From assembly GCA_014695345.1 (NCBI GenBank), contig JACJOC010000036.1, positions 1 through 64,000 on the forward strand: a stretch of 64,000 bases of DNA. The letters run 5' to 3'. Source of the DNA: Cyanobacteria bacterium FACHB-471. GTDB lineage: Bacteria > Cyanobacteriota > Cyanobacteriia > Elainellales > Elainellaceae. Shown piece by piece: positions 53,918-63,693 of this stretch; within the stretch, counting starts at the first letter, position 1, and every line of letters starts with the position of its first letter. The position numbers and the translations under genes were made by a program. The notes under the pieces are model-generated. The model saw only the letters and a list, made by a program, of their open reading frames with translations, ran no database searches and was not told the DNA's origin.

Positions 53918-55798
53918 ATGATTTTCTCTAGTAGCGTAACAGGTTCACTTGCAAGACAGTTCTTAATCGGGTTGGGAACAACTACTGCAATTCTAGAAGC
54001 TGTTGTTCCCCAATTCGCTCTTGGAACCAATAATACTCATGCTACATCTCGCGTAGAGATTACTCTATTAGCTCAAGCTAACTCCCCTCGGTTTGAGGTA
54101 GAGGACATTGAATTTTGGACAGACCAATGCCAAGTTTTGGTTCAGCAGCAATCCTACGCAGATGCTATTACTGCTTGCGAACAAGCCATTGCCTTAGAGT
54201 CTCGTGAAGATAATTTAGAGCTTTGGAGTGCCCGCAGCGAAGCGTTATTTCAGCTACAGCGATTTCCAGAAGCGATCGCTTCATACAATCGAGTGTTAAT
54301 AGTTGCACCTAATAATTCATTTGCCCTAGCGCAACAATGCGCAGCATATAGGCAGTTAGGGCAGTATGAAATGGCGATCGATGCCTGTGAACAAGCGTTG
54401 AGCCTGAATGGAGATTGGGGAACCGAATCACCTGCAAGTGCTTGGTATCAGAGAGGCCTTGCACAGAGAGCATTAGGAGAGCTACCAGAAGCATTAACAT
54501 CATTCGATCGCGCCCAACAGATCAATCCTGAAAATACTTTAGTACTTGCAGAACGATGCAGCCTGCTGATTGAATTGCAGCAAACGACTAATACCCAATC
54601 TAGTGCAAGTGATCGCTGCGACTCTGCTACTACAATTAGGCTCTATGAAAGCGTACTGGCTGCTAATCCAACTAATGCAGATGCATGGTTACAGCAGGGT
54701 ATTGCCTTAGAGCAATTAGGACAGTATGAACGAGCATTAACCTCCTACAACAGAGTCGTTGCAATCAACCCTGATGCGTCAGTTGCGTTGGCTCATCAAT
54801 GTGCAATGCTCAATCAGGTTCGTCAATATCAAGCTGCTCTAACTGCTTGTGAGAATGCATTACAAGGCGACGGCATTTGGCAGGAAACCAGCCCTGCTTT
54901 TGTTTGGAATCAGCAAAGCCGCGCCCTCATTGGCTTGGAACAGTACGAAGCAGCGATCGCTGCTGCTGAGCGATCGATCGCGCTTGATGCTAGTAACGGC
55001 GAAGCATGGGATCATAAAGCTATCAGCCTATGGCAGCTAGATCGATATTCAGATGCAGATGAGGCATCTCAGAAGGCGGTCACAACTAATCCTTACTCTG
55101 CTCAGTCCTGGTTTAATCGCGGACGAATTCTCAGTTCTCTTTCTAACGATCAGCAGGCAGTTCAAGCCTATTGCCAAGCGGTGATTCTAACTGGACCGCA
55201 AAACAACACTCGACCGCAAGATAACACACCAGATGATGCTAATCCTGAATCGAGAATTCAGCGACAGTGTCGATTAATTTGGAACTGTTCAACAGAGAAG
55301 CAAAGCACAATCAATTGTCAAATCATTACTGGCATTGATTCTTCCGACAACGTCTTTCGCGCCAGCATTCGCGCAAATTTAGCGGCTGCCTTTCTCAACA
55401 CAAACCAAAATTCTTCTGCGTTAACATCTGCTCAATCTGCAACAGAGTTCGATCTGGAATCCTTTGCAGGTTGGTATAACCAGGGTTTGGCTCTGTTTAG
55501 GTTGAGAGAGTACTGTGAAGCAATTACTGCCTACGAAAATGCAAATCGTCTCAGCCCTAACAACGTCTATGTTTTGACTGCAATGGGTGCAGCACTCGCT
55601 AGAGAAGGAAGAACTGAAGAAGCGATCGCTGCCTTTCAGTCGGCTCTCAATCTTTCTCCAGACTTTTCTGCTGCTTTAAACGGATTGAGTGATGTGTACA
55701 GTAATCCGTCTAATGTGGCGTTTCTCGATCGAATGAGGTACATCTGCAAGTCCAAACGATATGTGAGTCATGCGTTTTGTTGTACCTCACATGAGTAG
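53918..55798 (+). CDS. TPR-repeat protein, probably exported
   Basis: A 626-residue protein. A hydrophobic N-terminus (residues 8-35; LARQFLIGLGTTTAILEAVV) looks like a signal or anchor. TPR units fill the rest, e.g. YADAITACEQAIALESREDN, GQYERALTSYNRVVAINPDA and GRTEEAIAAFQSALNLSPDF, with paired Cys near the repeats. TPR solenoids are protein-binding scaffolds. It is divergent from the pentapeptide protein; a joint envelope role is possible but unproven. Confidence 0.85.
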   Translation: MIFSSSVTGSLARQFLIGLGTTTAILEAVVPQFALGTNNTHATSRVEITLLAQANSPRFEVEDIEFWTDQCQVLVQQQSYADAITACEQAIALESREDNLELWSARSEALFQLQRFPEAIASYNRVLIVAPNNSFALAQQCAAYRQLGQYEMAIDACEQALSLNGDWGTESPASAWYQRGLAQRALGELPEALTSFDRAQQINPENTLVLAERCSLLIELQQTTNTQSSASDRCDSATTIRLYESVLAANPTNADAWLQQGIALEQLGQYERALTSYNRVVAINPDASVALAHQCAMLNQVRQYQAALTACENALQGDGIWQETSPAFVWNQQSRALIGLEQYEAAIAAAERSIALDASNGEAWDHKAISLWQLDRYSDADEASQKAVTTNPYSAQSWFNRGRILSSLSNDQQAVQAYCQAVILTGPQNNTRPQDNTPDDANPESRIQRQCRLIWNCSTEKQSTINCQIITGIDSSDNVFRASIRANLAAAFLNTNQNSSALTSAQSATEFDLESFAGWYNQGLALFRLREYCEAITAYENANRLSPNNVYVLTAMGAALAREGRTEEAIAAFQSALNLSPDFSAALNGLSDVYSNPSNVAFLDRMRYICKSKRYVSHAFCCTSHE

Positions 55799-55809
55799 GA
55801 ACCACTATA

Positions 55810-57284
55810 GTATTACAGTTATAGATTTAGGATTGAGACCGTTTGCGGTAGTGATGATGTCGAGCCATTGCTTGATGCACCCTGCGCCAGTAAGACCAGT
55901 GCAAAATGAATTGGAGTGACCAAGCCTTCGGAAACAAAAGCTGCCACAACCACCGCTTTTCTCACAGGCTCAACTTGATGAGAGTCCTCTGCGTCCTTTG
56001 AACTCAGCCAGAGAACCCGTTCGAGTCAAAGGGGGGTAGACTATCAGAGCCTTCTATCCTCGGTTCCACTTGAGCCCGCGACACACTCAAAAATACTTGT
56101 GCAGCGAAGACTAACGTCATGTGCTAACGCCAACCTGTCCAAGAGCGCACCTTATATCTGCTAGCCCTAACTGGCTCTTTGCCAATTTGAAGCACTCTTC
56201 AATACACCACCGGTTTCCTACTACTTTCGCGATGGTTGCCAACGATGTATCTTTCGGGGCAAAGACCTGGTAGTAGCTGATGTGCTGCGATTGGTCGAGA
56301 TGTTCGAGCGCACGACGAAACACTAACCACCGTTGAAAGTCTCCAGAATCACCACAGTTGAACCGCAACCCTAGCCCATTCGTACTCCCGTTCTCCCTTA
56401 CTGCCCTAAGCACAACTCAACCGTTGCCATTGCTGGGCTAACAAGGATTGGCATACTGCTTCGGCTCGATAGGGTTGCCAACCTATCACCACCGAGTGCT
56501 GCTTGTTGACCGTTAGCACATAAGGCTGTTGTCCAGTCTGCTCTAGCCACCGCCCAAAACCAGTATCGTTGCCATACACTTCGTCGGACACTACCCAAGT
56601 AGAACGAAGTTCAGCCTCCCCTGCCGATTGCAACATCTGCTGAGCCAGTTGTGCTTTAGTGGCAAATTTGACTGTCTCTGGTACGCTGACTTTGCCACGC
56701 TTTTGTGGGTCTTCTGCCCAGGATTTAGGCAAATATAGGCGACGGTCAATCAGGCTATCCCCTTGGGTTGTGACATAAGCTAAAAGGACACCGACTTGGC
56801 AATTCTCTAAGTGTCCTGTTGTACCGTAATACTAAACTTGTACTCCGACTGACTGGTTGCCTTGTTTGAGAAACCCAGTTTCATCAAGGGCAAAAGTGTC
56901 TTCTGGTTCCCTCAACCCTTCGACACCATAGCGGCGAACTTCCTGACAAAGTTGCGTCTCATCCCACTGGGCGCGTTCTAACAAATGTTGAACTCGATAA
57001 TGATTTGCATCGCCAACTTGTTCCGTCAGCTGTCAACCATTCTTGCGTTCTACAGGACACAGCAGGGCTTGAATATAGTTAAAGGCAGCTTGACGAGCTT
57101 CACAACGAGCAAAGTAGGGGCTCAAGCGTTGCTGAAACGATTTGAGGGTGTTGCTCCATTGGCAGACTGTCTCTAACGCACTACCTGTTAGAAACAACTG
57201 AGAGGGGTCAATCAGGGCTTTATCCATAAAATGGGTGTTTCAAGAGTAGATTCCTTCACCCTAACCTATCTACAACTGTAATAC
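55810..57284 (-). mobile_element. IS701-type insertion sequence, decayed
   Basis: Terminal inverted repeats are visible: GTATTACAGTTATAGAT at 55810 on the plus strand and GTATTACAGTTGTAGAT read inward from 57284 on the minus strand. The tetranucleotide TATA flanks both ends (55806-55809 and 57285-57288) and is a plausible 4-bp target duplication. The 1475-bp length and the transposase relatedness fit IS701-group elements. It inserted between the TPR gene and a peptidase remnant. Confidence 0.75.
55855..57227 (-). pseudogene. IS701-family DDE transposase pseudogene
   Basis: The start MDKALIDPSQLFLTGSALET is at 57227. The frame has a stop in place of Trp after VERKNG (TGA, about 57030) and another, TAG at about 56830, after SVGVQV in a segment normally reading QYYGTTGHLENCQ. 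A frameshift near 56405 precedes a readable C-terminal part (FQRWLVFRRALEHLDQ, SYYQVFAPKDTSLATI, WCIEECFKLAKSQLGL). The remainder down to about 55855 still resembles the family tail. The enzyme is inactive. Confidence 0.8.
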
Positions 57285-57339
57285 TATAAACGCCGCTTAT
57301 GCTCCTCTCCTTCATAAATACAACCATAGAGTAAGTGAG

Positions 57340-57665
57340 GGTTCATTGTGTTGGTTTGGGCCAGGGGTGAGTGATTACCCTGGAAATGGTGTTTTGAAGC
57401 CGCTTAACTGCCTCGATTTTTACAAGGAAGTCATTGTCCTCATTACGATGGAGAAGCGAATCGCAGACCTGCCTATCATCAAATGGTGGCAGAGGGACTC
57501 CTGTCAGATGGGTATGCTGCTGATGATGGCGTTGGCTTGCATTTCATCAACGGGACACTGGCAAAAATTGTGAGTTCTCGACCCCACGCAAAAGCTTACC
57601 GTGTGGAACGGCAGGAGGAGGGTGTTCAGGAAACCGTGCTGGAACCAACTTATCTCGGAGGCTAA
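57340..57665 (+). pseudogene. peptidase S51 (peptidase E-like) 3' remnant
   Basis: Fragments of a cytoplasmic serine peptidase of family S51 are readable in two frames: SLCWFGPGVSDYPGNGVLKP with LNCLDFYKE, then HYDGEANRRPAYHQMVAEGL and GYAADDGVGLHFINGTLAKI. These are typical of the region C-terminal to the active-site Ser (normally GxSAGAxxW) and include the catalytic His/Glu-like part. The 5' half is missing and a frameshift lies near 57440. The IS701 copy lies just upstream. Confidence 0.65.
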
Positions 57666-57678
57666 AAGAGGAAAAGCC

Positions 57679-58644
57679 ATGCCCTTTCCAGCACACTTTC
57701 TCCCTCAACAAACTGAACGACTGACGCTGAGGCGATTTATTGAAGCTGACCTCGATCGCTTCCTTGCCTATCGCCATGATCCGGTTGTTGCCCGGTTTCA
57801 GAGTTGGTCCATGCTATCAGAGGATGCAGCGGTCGCGTTCATCCATGAAATGAGTTCTGTCCCCATTGGAATTCCAGGGGAGTGGTTTCAAATTGCGATC
57901 GCCCTTCAACAATCCGATCAGCTAATCGGTGACATTGGGATACAGGTGAGTGAACACGATGCAACAACGGTAGAAATTGGTTTTACGCTACATCGAGAAG
58001 AACAAGGTCAGGGCTACGCGAAAGAAGCAATTCAAGCATTGCTTCACTCATTATTTGAGCTTGAAAATATTACTAGAGTTATCGGCATCACGGATAGCCG
58101 CAATCATCCATCAATTAATCTTCTAACACGATTGGGAATGAACCTGGTCAGTTCTGAAGAGGTTGTATTCAAGCATGAATTATGTGTAGAGCAAACATTC
58201 GAGTTGAAAAAGGAAGATTGGCTGTTGCATACAGCTAAAGAACCGAAACCAGAGTATATTCTGGATGGTCGTCGCACCATAACCCTTGAGACATTCTGCG
58301 ATGAAGTCGGACAAGTCTTGCTGGCGGGGCAACCCTGGGATGAGAACCTCGATGGTTTCCAGGCGATACTCCGGGGTGATTACGGGTACTTACCTGATTC
58401 GTTCCGATTGGTATGGCGTGAAGTAGACTGTGCGAGAGCAGCTTTAGGCTATGACGAGACTGTTCGCCAATTGCTGAAACAGTTGCGGGATTGCCCTCCG
58501 ACTGCGTTAATTAAAACTGCCTGGGCACTACGAGCAGCCCTAAGAAGACAGGGACCAACGGTTTTTGACTGGTTGGTAGACACGGTAAACCGTTATCCGA
58601 ATATAGAGCTAGTGCTGGTCGAAACAACGGATGCTGGAGAGTAG
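57679..58644 (+). CDS. GNAT acetyltransferase fused to a barstar-like domain
   Basis: A 321-residue protein; ATG 57679 follows AGAGGAAAAG. Residues 1-170 are a RimJ/RimL-type GNAT domain (ERLTLRRFIEADLDRFLAYR, IGFTLHREEQGQGYAKEAIQ, ITDSRNHPSINLLTRLGM), the acetyl-CoA loop being QGQGYA. Residues about 190-321 match barstar-family proteins (ILDGRRTITLETFCDEVGQV, WDENLDGFQAILRGDYG, FRLVWREVDCARAALGYDET, VFDWLVDTVNRYPNIELVLV). Barstars inhibit ribonucleases; a fusion to an acetyltransferase is unusual and its role is unknown. Confidence 0.85.
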   Translation: MPFPAHFLPQQTERLTLRRFIEADLDRFLAYRHDPVVARFQSWSMLSEDAAVAFIHEMSSVPIGIPGEWFQIAIALQQSDQLIGDIGIQVSEHDATTVEIGFTLHREEQGQGYAKEAIQALLHSLFELENITRVIGITDSRNHPSINLLTRLGMNLVSSEEVVFKHELCVEQTFELKKEDWLLHTAKEPKPEYILDGRRTITLETFCDEVGQVLLAGQPWDENLDGFQAILRGDYGYLPDSFRLVWREVDCARAALGYDETVRQLLKQLRDCPPTALIKTAWALRAALRRQGPTVFDWLVDTVNRYPNIELVLVETTDAGE

Positions 58645-58695
58645 CGATTTATTGTGGGCGGTGCGAAGCAGTTCCCCCTTACGCGACAATCGCGC

Positions 58696-59100
58696 CTAAT
58701 CAATCCACTGCTGCTGATACAAATACTCCAGTACCCGTTGAGTAGCTGGAGCACATTGGTCTAAATCTGTGTACCTCAGCCATGCGATCGCTTCGATTTC
58801 AGAGTTTGCCATGATTTCACCCCTGTAGTCTGCTTGGAAGCAGCGCATCATCACCTGAGTTGGTTCTGCATAGCCATGAGCGGCTTCCTGCACGACCAGC
58901 ACTTCTGTTAAGGTGTCAGCAATCAGTCTGACATTGAGTTCTTCCTGAACCTCTCGGCGCAGGGCTTCCCAGTCAGACTCACCCTTTTCCCGTTTTCCAC
59001 CGGGCAGATAGAATACATCGTTGCCCCTTGTCCGGGCACACAAAACCTGTCTATCCCTGATGCAAATCCAGGCGACAACATCAATAAGCGTGGTGTTCAT
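58696..59100 (-). CDS. Nudix hydrolase
   Basis: A 134-residue Nudix pyrophosphohydrolase. ATG at 59100 (MNTTLIDVVAWICIRDRQVL) is preferred over an upstream in-frame start at 59127. The Nudix box is intact: GGKREKGESDWEALRREVQEEL (here split for reading: GGKREKGESDWEAL then RREVQEEL). It removes pyrophosphate from nucleotide-like substrates; specificity is unknown. It faces the GNAT-barstar gene tail to tail, with 51 bases between. Confidence 0.9.
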   Translation of the reverse strand: MNTTLIDVVAWICIRDRQVLCARTRGNDVFYLPGGKREKGESDWEALRREVQEELNVRLIADTLTEVLVVQEAAHGYAEPTQVMMRCFQADYRGEIMANSEIEAIAWLRYTDLDQCAPATQRVLEYLYQQQWID

Positions 59101-59127
59101 CGCTAACCTATGGGATTTTAGCCTCAA

Positions 59128-59537
59128 TAAAATATCATGCGATCGCCTTCAAAGAATGGAGCCTCCCTCGTTTGGAGCTTTGACCATATTCATCCTCGAT
59201 CGAAAGCGAAAGTACTTCTTTGTGAAAAGGACGAGCCACGATCGCTGCATTATAGATGAACAATCTAGCTATAGTAGCTGCTCTGGTCCCGTTGGGTTAT
59301 CAGTGGGCTTGTCTAATAGTCAGGGAGCCTCAAAAAACTGTGCCTTTTGGGGCTGATACCGCTAACGCAATTTCAAGGTTTCAGGCAACTCTTCCCTAGA
59401 CATCAGATGCACCCGTTATAAGTGGCTGGCATCCCCCTACAACTTAGTGAAAGTTTTTTGAGAAGAATTATCCATATTTTGCTGATCTCTAATATCATTG
59501 GTACAAATCTACTACTTGTCGGGGGATAGAAGGAATT
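59128..59537. other. intergenic region before the TnsB-like gene
   Basis: About 400 bases with no gene I recognise. If the TnsB-like gene still belonged to an intact element, the transposon end with TGTCA-type repeats should lie here. I could not find any, which suggests that the left end has been lost or diverged. Confidence 0.35.
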
Positions 59538-61109
59538 ATGGACCTGCCTGAAGCCAATGAGCATTCTGATCAGCAAGAAGATAGCGATTTTTCTTTAATC
59601 TACGATGATGAGGATTTTGATGCTGGAGAACCTCCAATTGCTGATGAGATAGAAGAAGTGGTGACAGGTAAGCTAGAGGTTACGTTTCAACCTTCTGAAG
59701 AGTCGATCACTTGTTATGGCGCACCAGAAGACGATGAAGCGATCGAGTTTCTGGACCGTCGGTACGCTTTGGAAGATGAGATTCTCCTTGAAGATGGAGA
59801 AAGAGTTATGCTCCAACTGGATGATGAGCAGAAACTCAAGCGTGAGGTCATTCGCAGTTTGTTAGAGGCGCGCCATAACCGCAAGTTGTTTAGCAAATGT
59901 CTTAAAGAGGGAGCAAAAAAGCTTGACCTTTCTACACGTCAAGTAAGACGCATCTTTAAAGCCTGGGTTAATTTAGGAACTGCTTCATTAGTCAAGAAAG
60001 CTACAAGCGATAGTGATGTTAAGCCTCGTCGAGGTGAATATTGGTACAACCTGAGCCTCGAAATATATGAGGACGGAAATAAGGGCGACTGCGTAATGAC
60101 CCGTACCCAGGTTGCCAGTCGTATTGAAGACCAAATTTATGAGTACGTGAAGCTGGAGCTGTCGGATGAAGTCGCCAGACTGGAAGTGGCAGGCTTCTCC
60201 GGAGAGGAACTGGATCTAGAACTATCAAGGTTAATCGAAGAACGTCAAGAAGTTTGCAACCAACAGAAGTGCGAGATTCAGCAAGAGATTTTAACTCTAA
60301 AAACTAAAATTTCTGAGCTACGAAAACAGAAGCTGGATACACAGGCATTTCGCGATTGCATCAAACGTCTTAAGGAACAGAAAAAAGCGATCGTAGCATT
60401 CGAGTTTTGGCGAGAATACGGTCAACCCCCCAGTACCAGAACTGTGGAAATTTGGTTGAAGCCAATTGAGGAGAGGAACAATAAAGCAAAAAGTAGTCGT
60501 AGTCCCGGATGGCATGGTGATACTTTAATTCTCAGAACTCGTGACAGGGAACATATCTCAGTCACTCGGAGTAATCAAGTCTGGCAAATTGATCACACTA
60601 AAGCAGATGTTTTACTTGTCGATGAGGATGACGTGGAGATCGGTCGTCCTATCCTCACTACAGTCATTGATTGCTACTCACGTTGCATTGTGGGGTATCG
60701 ACTAGGACTGAAAGCACCCAGTTCTTTAGTAGTTGCCCTAGCGTTGCGACACGCAATGACACCCAAGCACTATGGTTCAGAGTATCAGATGAGATGTAAA
60801 TGGATTACGCATGGTTCTCCTCTATATGTCTACACCGATGGTGCTAAAGACTTTAATTTCTTGGAGTATGTGGGTGATCAACTTGGTTTTAAGGCAAAAC
60901 GCCGAGAACAGCCCTCTCAAGGTGGAATCGTAGAGCGCCCTTTCCGCACCCTGAGTGAGCTTCTAAGTGAAGCTCCAGCGCTGTTGCCAGCAGAGAGGTC
61001 AATACCTGATGGGCGATCAGATAACTTGTATTTTCGGCGATCGCTGGATTTAACCCCCGTAATGCCCGACTATTCAATACATCGTACAGTCCCTCAACTT
61101 CAGAATTAA
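59538..61109 (+). CDS. truncated TnsB-like transposase related to type V-K CAST TnsB
   Basis: The reading frame gives 523 residues, of which the first ~472 are TnsB-like. An acidic N-terminus and helix-turn-helix part (LDLSTRQVRRIFKAW) precede a ~100-residue coiled-coil insertion (about 200-300), then KSSRSPGWHGDTLILRTRDR and the rve catalytic domain. Asp352 (WQIDHTKAD), Asp434 (VYTDGAKDF) and Glu466 (GGIVERPF) form the triad. Segments RPILTTVIDCYSRCIVGYRL and SLVVALALRHAM strongly recall ShCAST/AcCAST TnsB. After about 60955 the frame runs antisense through the neighbouring gene, so the beta-barrel and TnsC-binding tail are missing. Probably inactive. Confidence 0.85.
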   Translation: MDLPEANEHSDQQEDSDFSLIYDDEDFDAGEPPIADEIEEVVTGKLEVTFQPSEESITCYGAPEDDEAIEFLDRRYALEDEILLEDGERVMLQLDDEQKLKREVIRSLLEARHNRKLFSKCLKEGAKKLDLSTRQVRRIFKAWVNLGTASLVKKATSDSDVKPRRGEYWYNLSLEIYEDGNKGDCVMTRTQVASRIEDQIYEYVKLELSDEVARLEVAGFSGEELDLELSRLIEERQEVCNQQKCEIQQEILTLKTKISELRKQKLDTQAFRDCIKRLKEQKKAIVAFEFWREYGQPPSTRTVEIWLKPIEERNNKAKSSRSPGWHGDTLILRTRDREHISVTRSNQVWQIDHTKADVLLVDEDDVEIGRPILTTVIDCYSRCIVGYRLGLKAPSSLVVALALRHAMTPKHYGSEYQMRCKWITHGSPLYVYTDGAKDFNFLEYVGDQLGFKAKRREQPSQGGIVERPFRTLSELLSEAPALLPAERSIPDGRSDNLYFRRSLDLTPVMPDYSIHRTVPQLQN

Positions 61110-61674
61110 GGTGCAGTTTCGGTTGTGGTTCTGAGTAATCGAGTGAGAAAAGTTGAGATTTTTGATTCCCCTCAAACTTCTTCCATTGAATCTTAAGAAC
61201 ATCGCGCTGAGGCGCAACAGGTTCTTTGAACAATACTAGATGGGTTTTAGACCATGCCAGCCTTGCTCCCATATCTCTGGCATACCCTGATGGCAGATCA
61301 TCATTTTTTGTTGTTCTAACGAGAACAGCCTGAAATTCAGCCTTACCAGCCCAGTCGTTCAGGTTCAGACGAATTGTTGCCTCGTAAACCTGCCCATCTC
61401 CAGTGAGTTCAAAAGCTTGTCTGGAACGAGACTCCATACTCTGACTCACCAACCAGAGTTTTGCAGGTGGATTGTTTTGCTCTGAGTCAGCAAAAATTGA
61501 TTCCCAGAGTTCTTCCGGCACGATCGCCGATACTCGCATTTCAATCCTGGAGCCACTGCACTGGTAAACTGACACGCTTTCATCACTTCCCGAACGCTCC
61601 ATCTCAGGAATGTCCAGGTACATGAAAATCATGTCAGCAGCAGTACGGTACGGGTAGAATACTGCAACGGGCAT
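60889..61674 (-). CDS. partner protein of the GHKL ATPase, 3' end replaced
   Basis: A 261-residue protein of no recognised family (MPVAVFYPYRTAADMIFMYL, DVLKIQWKKFEGNQKSQLFS, LIAHQVLTSLLATALELHLE). Its ATG overlaps the stop of the upstream GHKL ATPase gene, showing co-translation. The last ~22 residues (KGALRFHLERAVLGVLP) are the antisense of the TnsB-like catalytic region, so the true C-terminus was lost in the rearrangement that joined the two genes between about 60940 and 60975. The protein may still fold, with a short foreign tail. Confidence 0.6.
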   Translation of the reverse strand: MPVAVFYPYRTAADMIFMYLDIPEMERSGSDESVSVYQCSGSRIEMRVSAIVPEELWESIFADSEQNNPPAKLWLVSQSMESRSRQAFELTGDGQVYEATIRLNLNDWAGKAEFQAVLVRTTKNDDLPSGYARDMGARLAWSKTHLVLFKEPVAPQRDVLKIQWKKFEGNQKSQLFSLDYSEPQPKLHLNSEVEGLYDVLNSRALRGLNPAIAENTSYLIAHQVLTSLLATALELHLEAHSGCGKGALRFHLERAVLGVLP

Positions 61675-63563
61675 CAGCGACCTCCTCTGCCAGGTTGAAT
61701 TTCAATCCGCACACGGGTGCGCTGCAAATCTGGCATCAAAGCATTTTCATCGGCTGCTTTTGTCGTGCCCTCAAACTCAACTTCCTGGCTGGAGGGTTGA
61801 ACCACACACTCTGCCAGTTCAGACTTGATTTTCACTGCTGCATCTCCGCTGGCTCGAAGCGTTCCAATCAAGAGCTTTTCTCCTTCTCCAGCTTCACTAT
61901 CAAGCCGAATTAGTAGCGAAAAGCCCCAGGGTTTGTTAAGTACACCTGTTTGAATTACACGTCCCGAAAATTGCCAGACTCCTTCGTCAAAAAATGCACT
62001 CAAGCCGACTAGTTGTAATTTTTGCTCATCCTGTTTCTGGGTTTTGCCGACCTGAGTAGTATCTCGCCTGAAAAGACGAGCAAGTGCTTCCGGCGCTTCT
62101 GCATCTGAACGAATCTCCTGCCCGCATAATTCGACAACTGCTTCATCCAGATCGCGCCAAAGGCGAGCGAGGCGGCTTCTGGAACCTTTGCGATATTCTT
62201 CCTGAATCCGTTCAGTTGCCTTCCACTGGTCATGAGATGGAGGTTCTGCATCCTTCAAAAATTCCTCCAGGGCATTATCTGCTTCTGAGAAACCACGGGC
62301 ATTTCCTGCCAGCAGTACCCCAAAGAAAGGGGCACCGGAAATTCGCCTGGATGTAGAACGATACTCAACCACCATTCCTGATCCACGAATCAAAGCAATT
62401 CGATTACCCCAGGGTGATTCCTCCAGATCATCCTCACCCCGAGTTAAACGAAAAGCCAGTGTCGCCTCGATCTCTGGAGTGTCACCAGATTTTTTAGCAG
62501 GAATCTTGAACTTTAGCTCTTTCTCTGCCACCTCTCCGTAACGGAAAGACTTAAAAACAATTTGCTCTGGAAGCACAGTCTGTATGAAGGGTGCAAACTC
62601 CCTACCGGGAGTAGATTCACTTCTGAAACTCAACTCCTGACCTTCGTAAACCTCTGCAGAGACCTTTAACGAAGGACGGTCAGAAATCATGCAATTCCAG
62701 AACCAGCGAGCAGCAGAATTTAGGATATCCTGAGCGACAGTGTTGAGAGGGCGGGCTTCTTCCTGAGCAGGCTCGTGAAACCCCACAATCAAAATTGATG
62801 TACCAGTTCCTAACTGAGCGGGACGATAGAGGTGAATCGCACGAGTGATTTTCTCTGCATCCTCATCCCACATCGATATAGCTCGCTTACCGTTACGAAC
62901 GGTTTCAGGAAAACCATACCAGCCCGACCCGTTCCAGCGTGATAAGTCAATTTCATGTGATGGGAGTTCCGTACGGGCAAAAAATCTGAATTTCTGCGGA
63001 GACTCTTCCTCAATTCTCGACGAGAATAGTACGGTAGAAAGTGCCGAAAATTGCCAGAGTAACGCTTTACCCAGACCATAGCTACCTCCTTTTCCCAGGG
63101 CATCTTTGGTCGTATCGAGAATGTTCCGACAGAGGCTGCTGAAATTTGTACCAGGTGTATCTTCGTCTCCTGTTAGTCCTTCTGTGCCAGAATCATCAAT
63201 CCTCAGAAGTGTCAGTGCGCCACTACCCAGATCTGCGGTCGCATTAGCTAAAAGTGCAGACATTGTATTGTTACCATTTGCAACTGCCTGTAAATGAGTC
63301 TTCAAATAATTCCAGCCAATCGCGTCGAGAAAACGCTGTTTGTCTTCACCCTGCAACCGCCTGAATGTGAATCTTACTTCAACAGGTGCATCATTACCTG
63401 TCTGTCTGGCATCCAGGCTATTCTGCAAAACTTCTCTCACAAAAGTATCCAGTTCAGGCTTGAAAACATACGCAGAAGGAATGCCTCCTGTAAACTGCCC
63501 TGATGGAGGAACCGGATCAAATACCCATTCAGGTTTGCGTCGGCTGGAAGACTTGGCTGGCAT
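61674..63563 (-). CDS. GHKL (HSP90/MutL-type) ATPase
   Basis: A 629-residue ATPase. The Bergerat fold is plain: N-box FVREVLQNSLDARQ (about 38-51), G1 LLRIDDSGTEGL, and lid/G2 GKGGSYGLGKALLWQF. A transducer-like region and an unrecognised C-terminal domain (FRRDTTQVGKTQKQDEQKL ... TRVRIEIQPGRGGR) follow. GHKL ATPases of this MORC/MutL-like kind occur in bacterial restriction and anti-phage gene sets. It overlaps its partner gene by one base. The system's other members, if any, lie beyond the right edge or were lost. Confidence 0.8.
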   Translation of the reverse strand: MPAKSSSRRKPEWVFDPVPPSGQFTGGIPSAYVFKPELDTFVREVLQNSLDARQTGNDAPVEVRFTFRRLQGEDKQRFLDAIGWNYLKTHLQAVANGNNTMSALLANATADLGSGALTLLRIDDSGTEGLTGDEDTPGTNFSSLCRNILDTTKDALGKGGSYGLGKALLWQFSALSTVLFSSRIEEESPQKFRFFARTELPSHEIDLSRWNGSGWYGFPETVRNGKRAISMWDEDAEKITRAIHLYRPAQLGTGTSILIVGFHEPAQEEARPLNTVAQDILNSAARWFWNCMISDRPSLKVSAEVYEGQELSFRSESTPGREFAPFIQTVLPEQIVFKSFRYGEVAEKELKFKIPAKKSGDTPEIEATLAFRLTRGEDDLEESPWGNRIALIRGSGMVVEYRSTSRRISGAPFFGVLLAGNARGFSEADNALEEFLKDAEPPSHDQWKATERIQEEYRKGSRSRLARLWRDLDEAVVELCGQEIRSDAEAPEALARLFRRDTTQVGKTQKQDEQKLQLVGLSAFFDEGVWQFSGRVIQTGVLNKPWGFSLLIRLDSEAGEGEKLLIGTLRASGDAAVKIKSELAECVVQPSSQEVEFEGTTKAADENALMPDLQRTRVRIEIQPGRGGR

Positions 63564-63693
63564 TACTGGTGAACTCGGCTGATTGCTAACTGTTTGACCC
63601 TGAATTGAACGCAGTAAGTATAGTTCGACTCGCCCATTTCGCGCTAGCTATCAAGATTCATCGTCAAACAATTGTACTACTTCTTAGCAAAAA

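Noticed and set aside
60970-61109. Natural C-terminus of the TnsB-like protein
   Set aside because: This part is exactly antisense to the well-formed GHKL partner gene and lacks the conserved TnsB continuation after the catalytic Glu.
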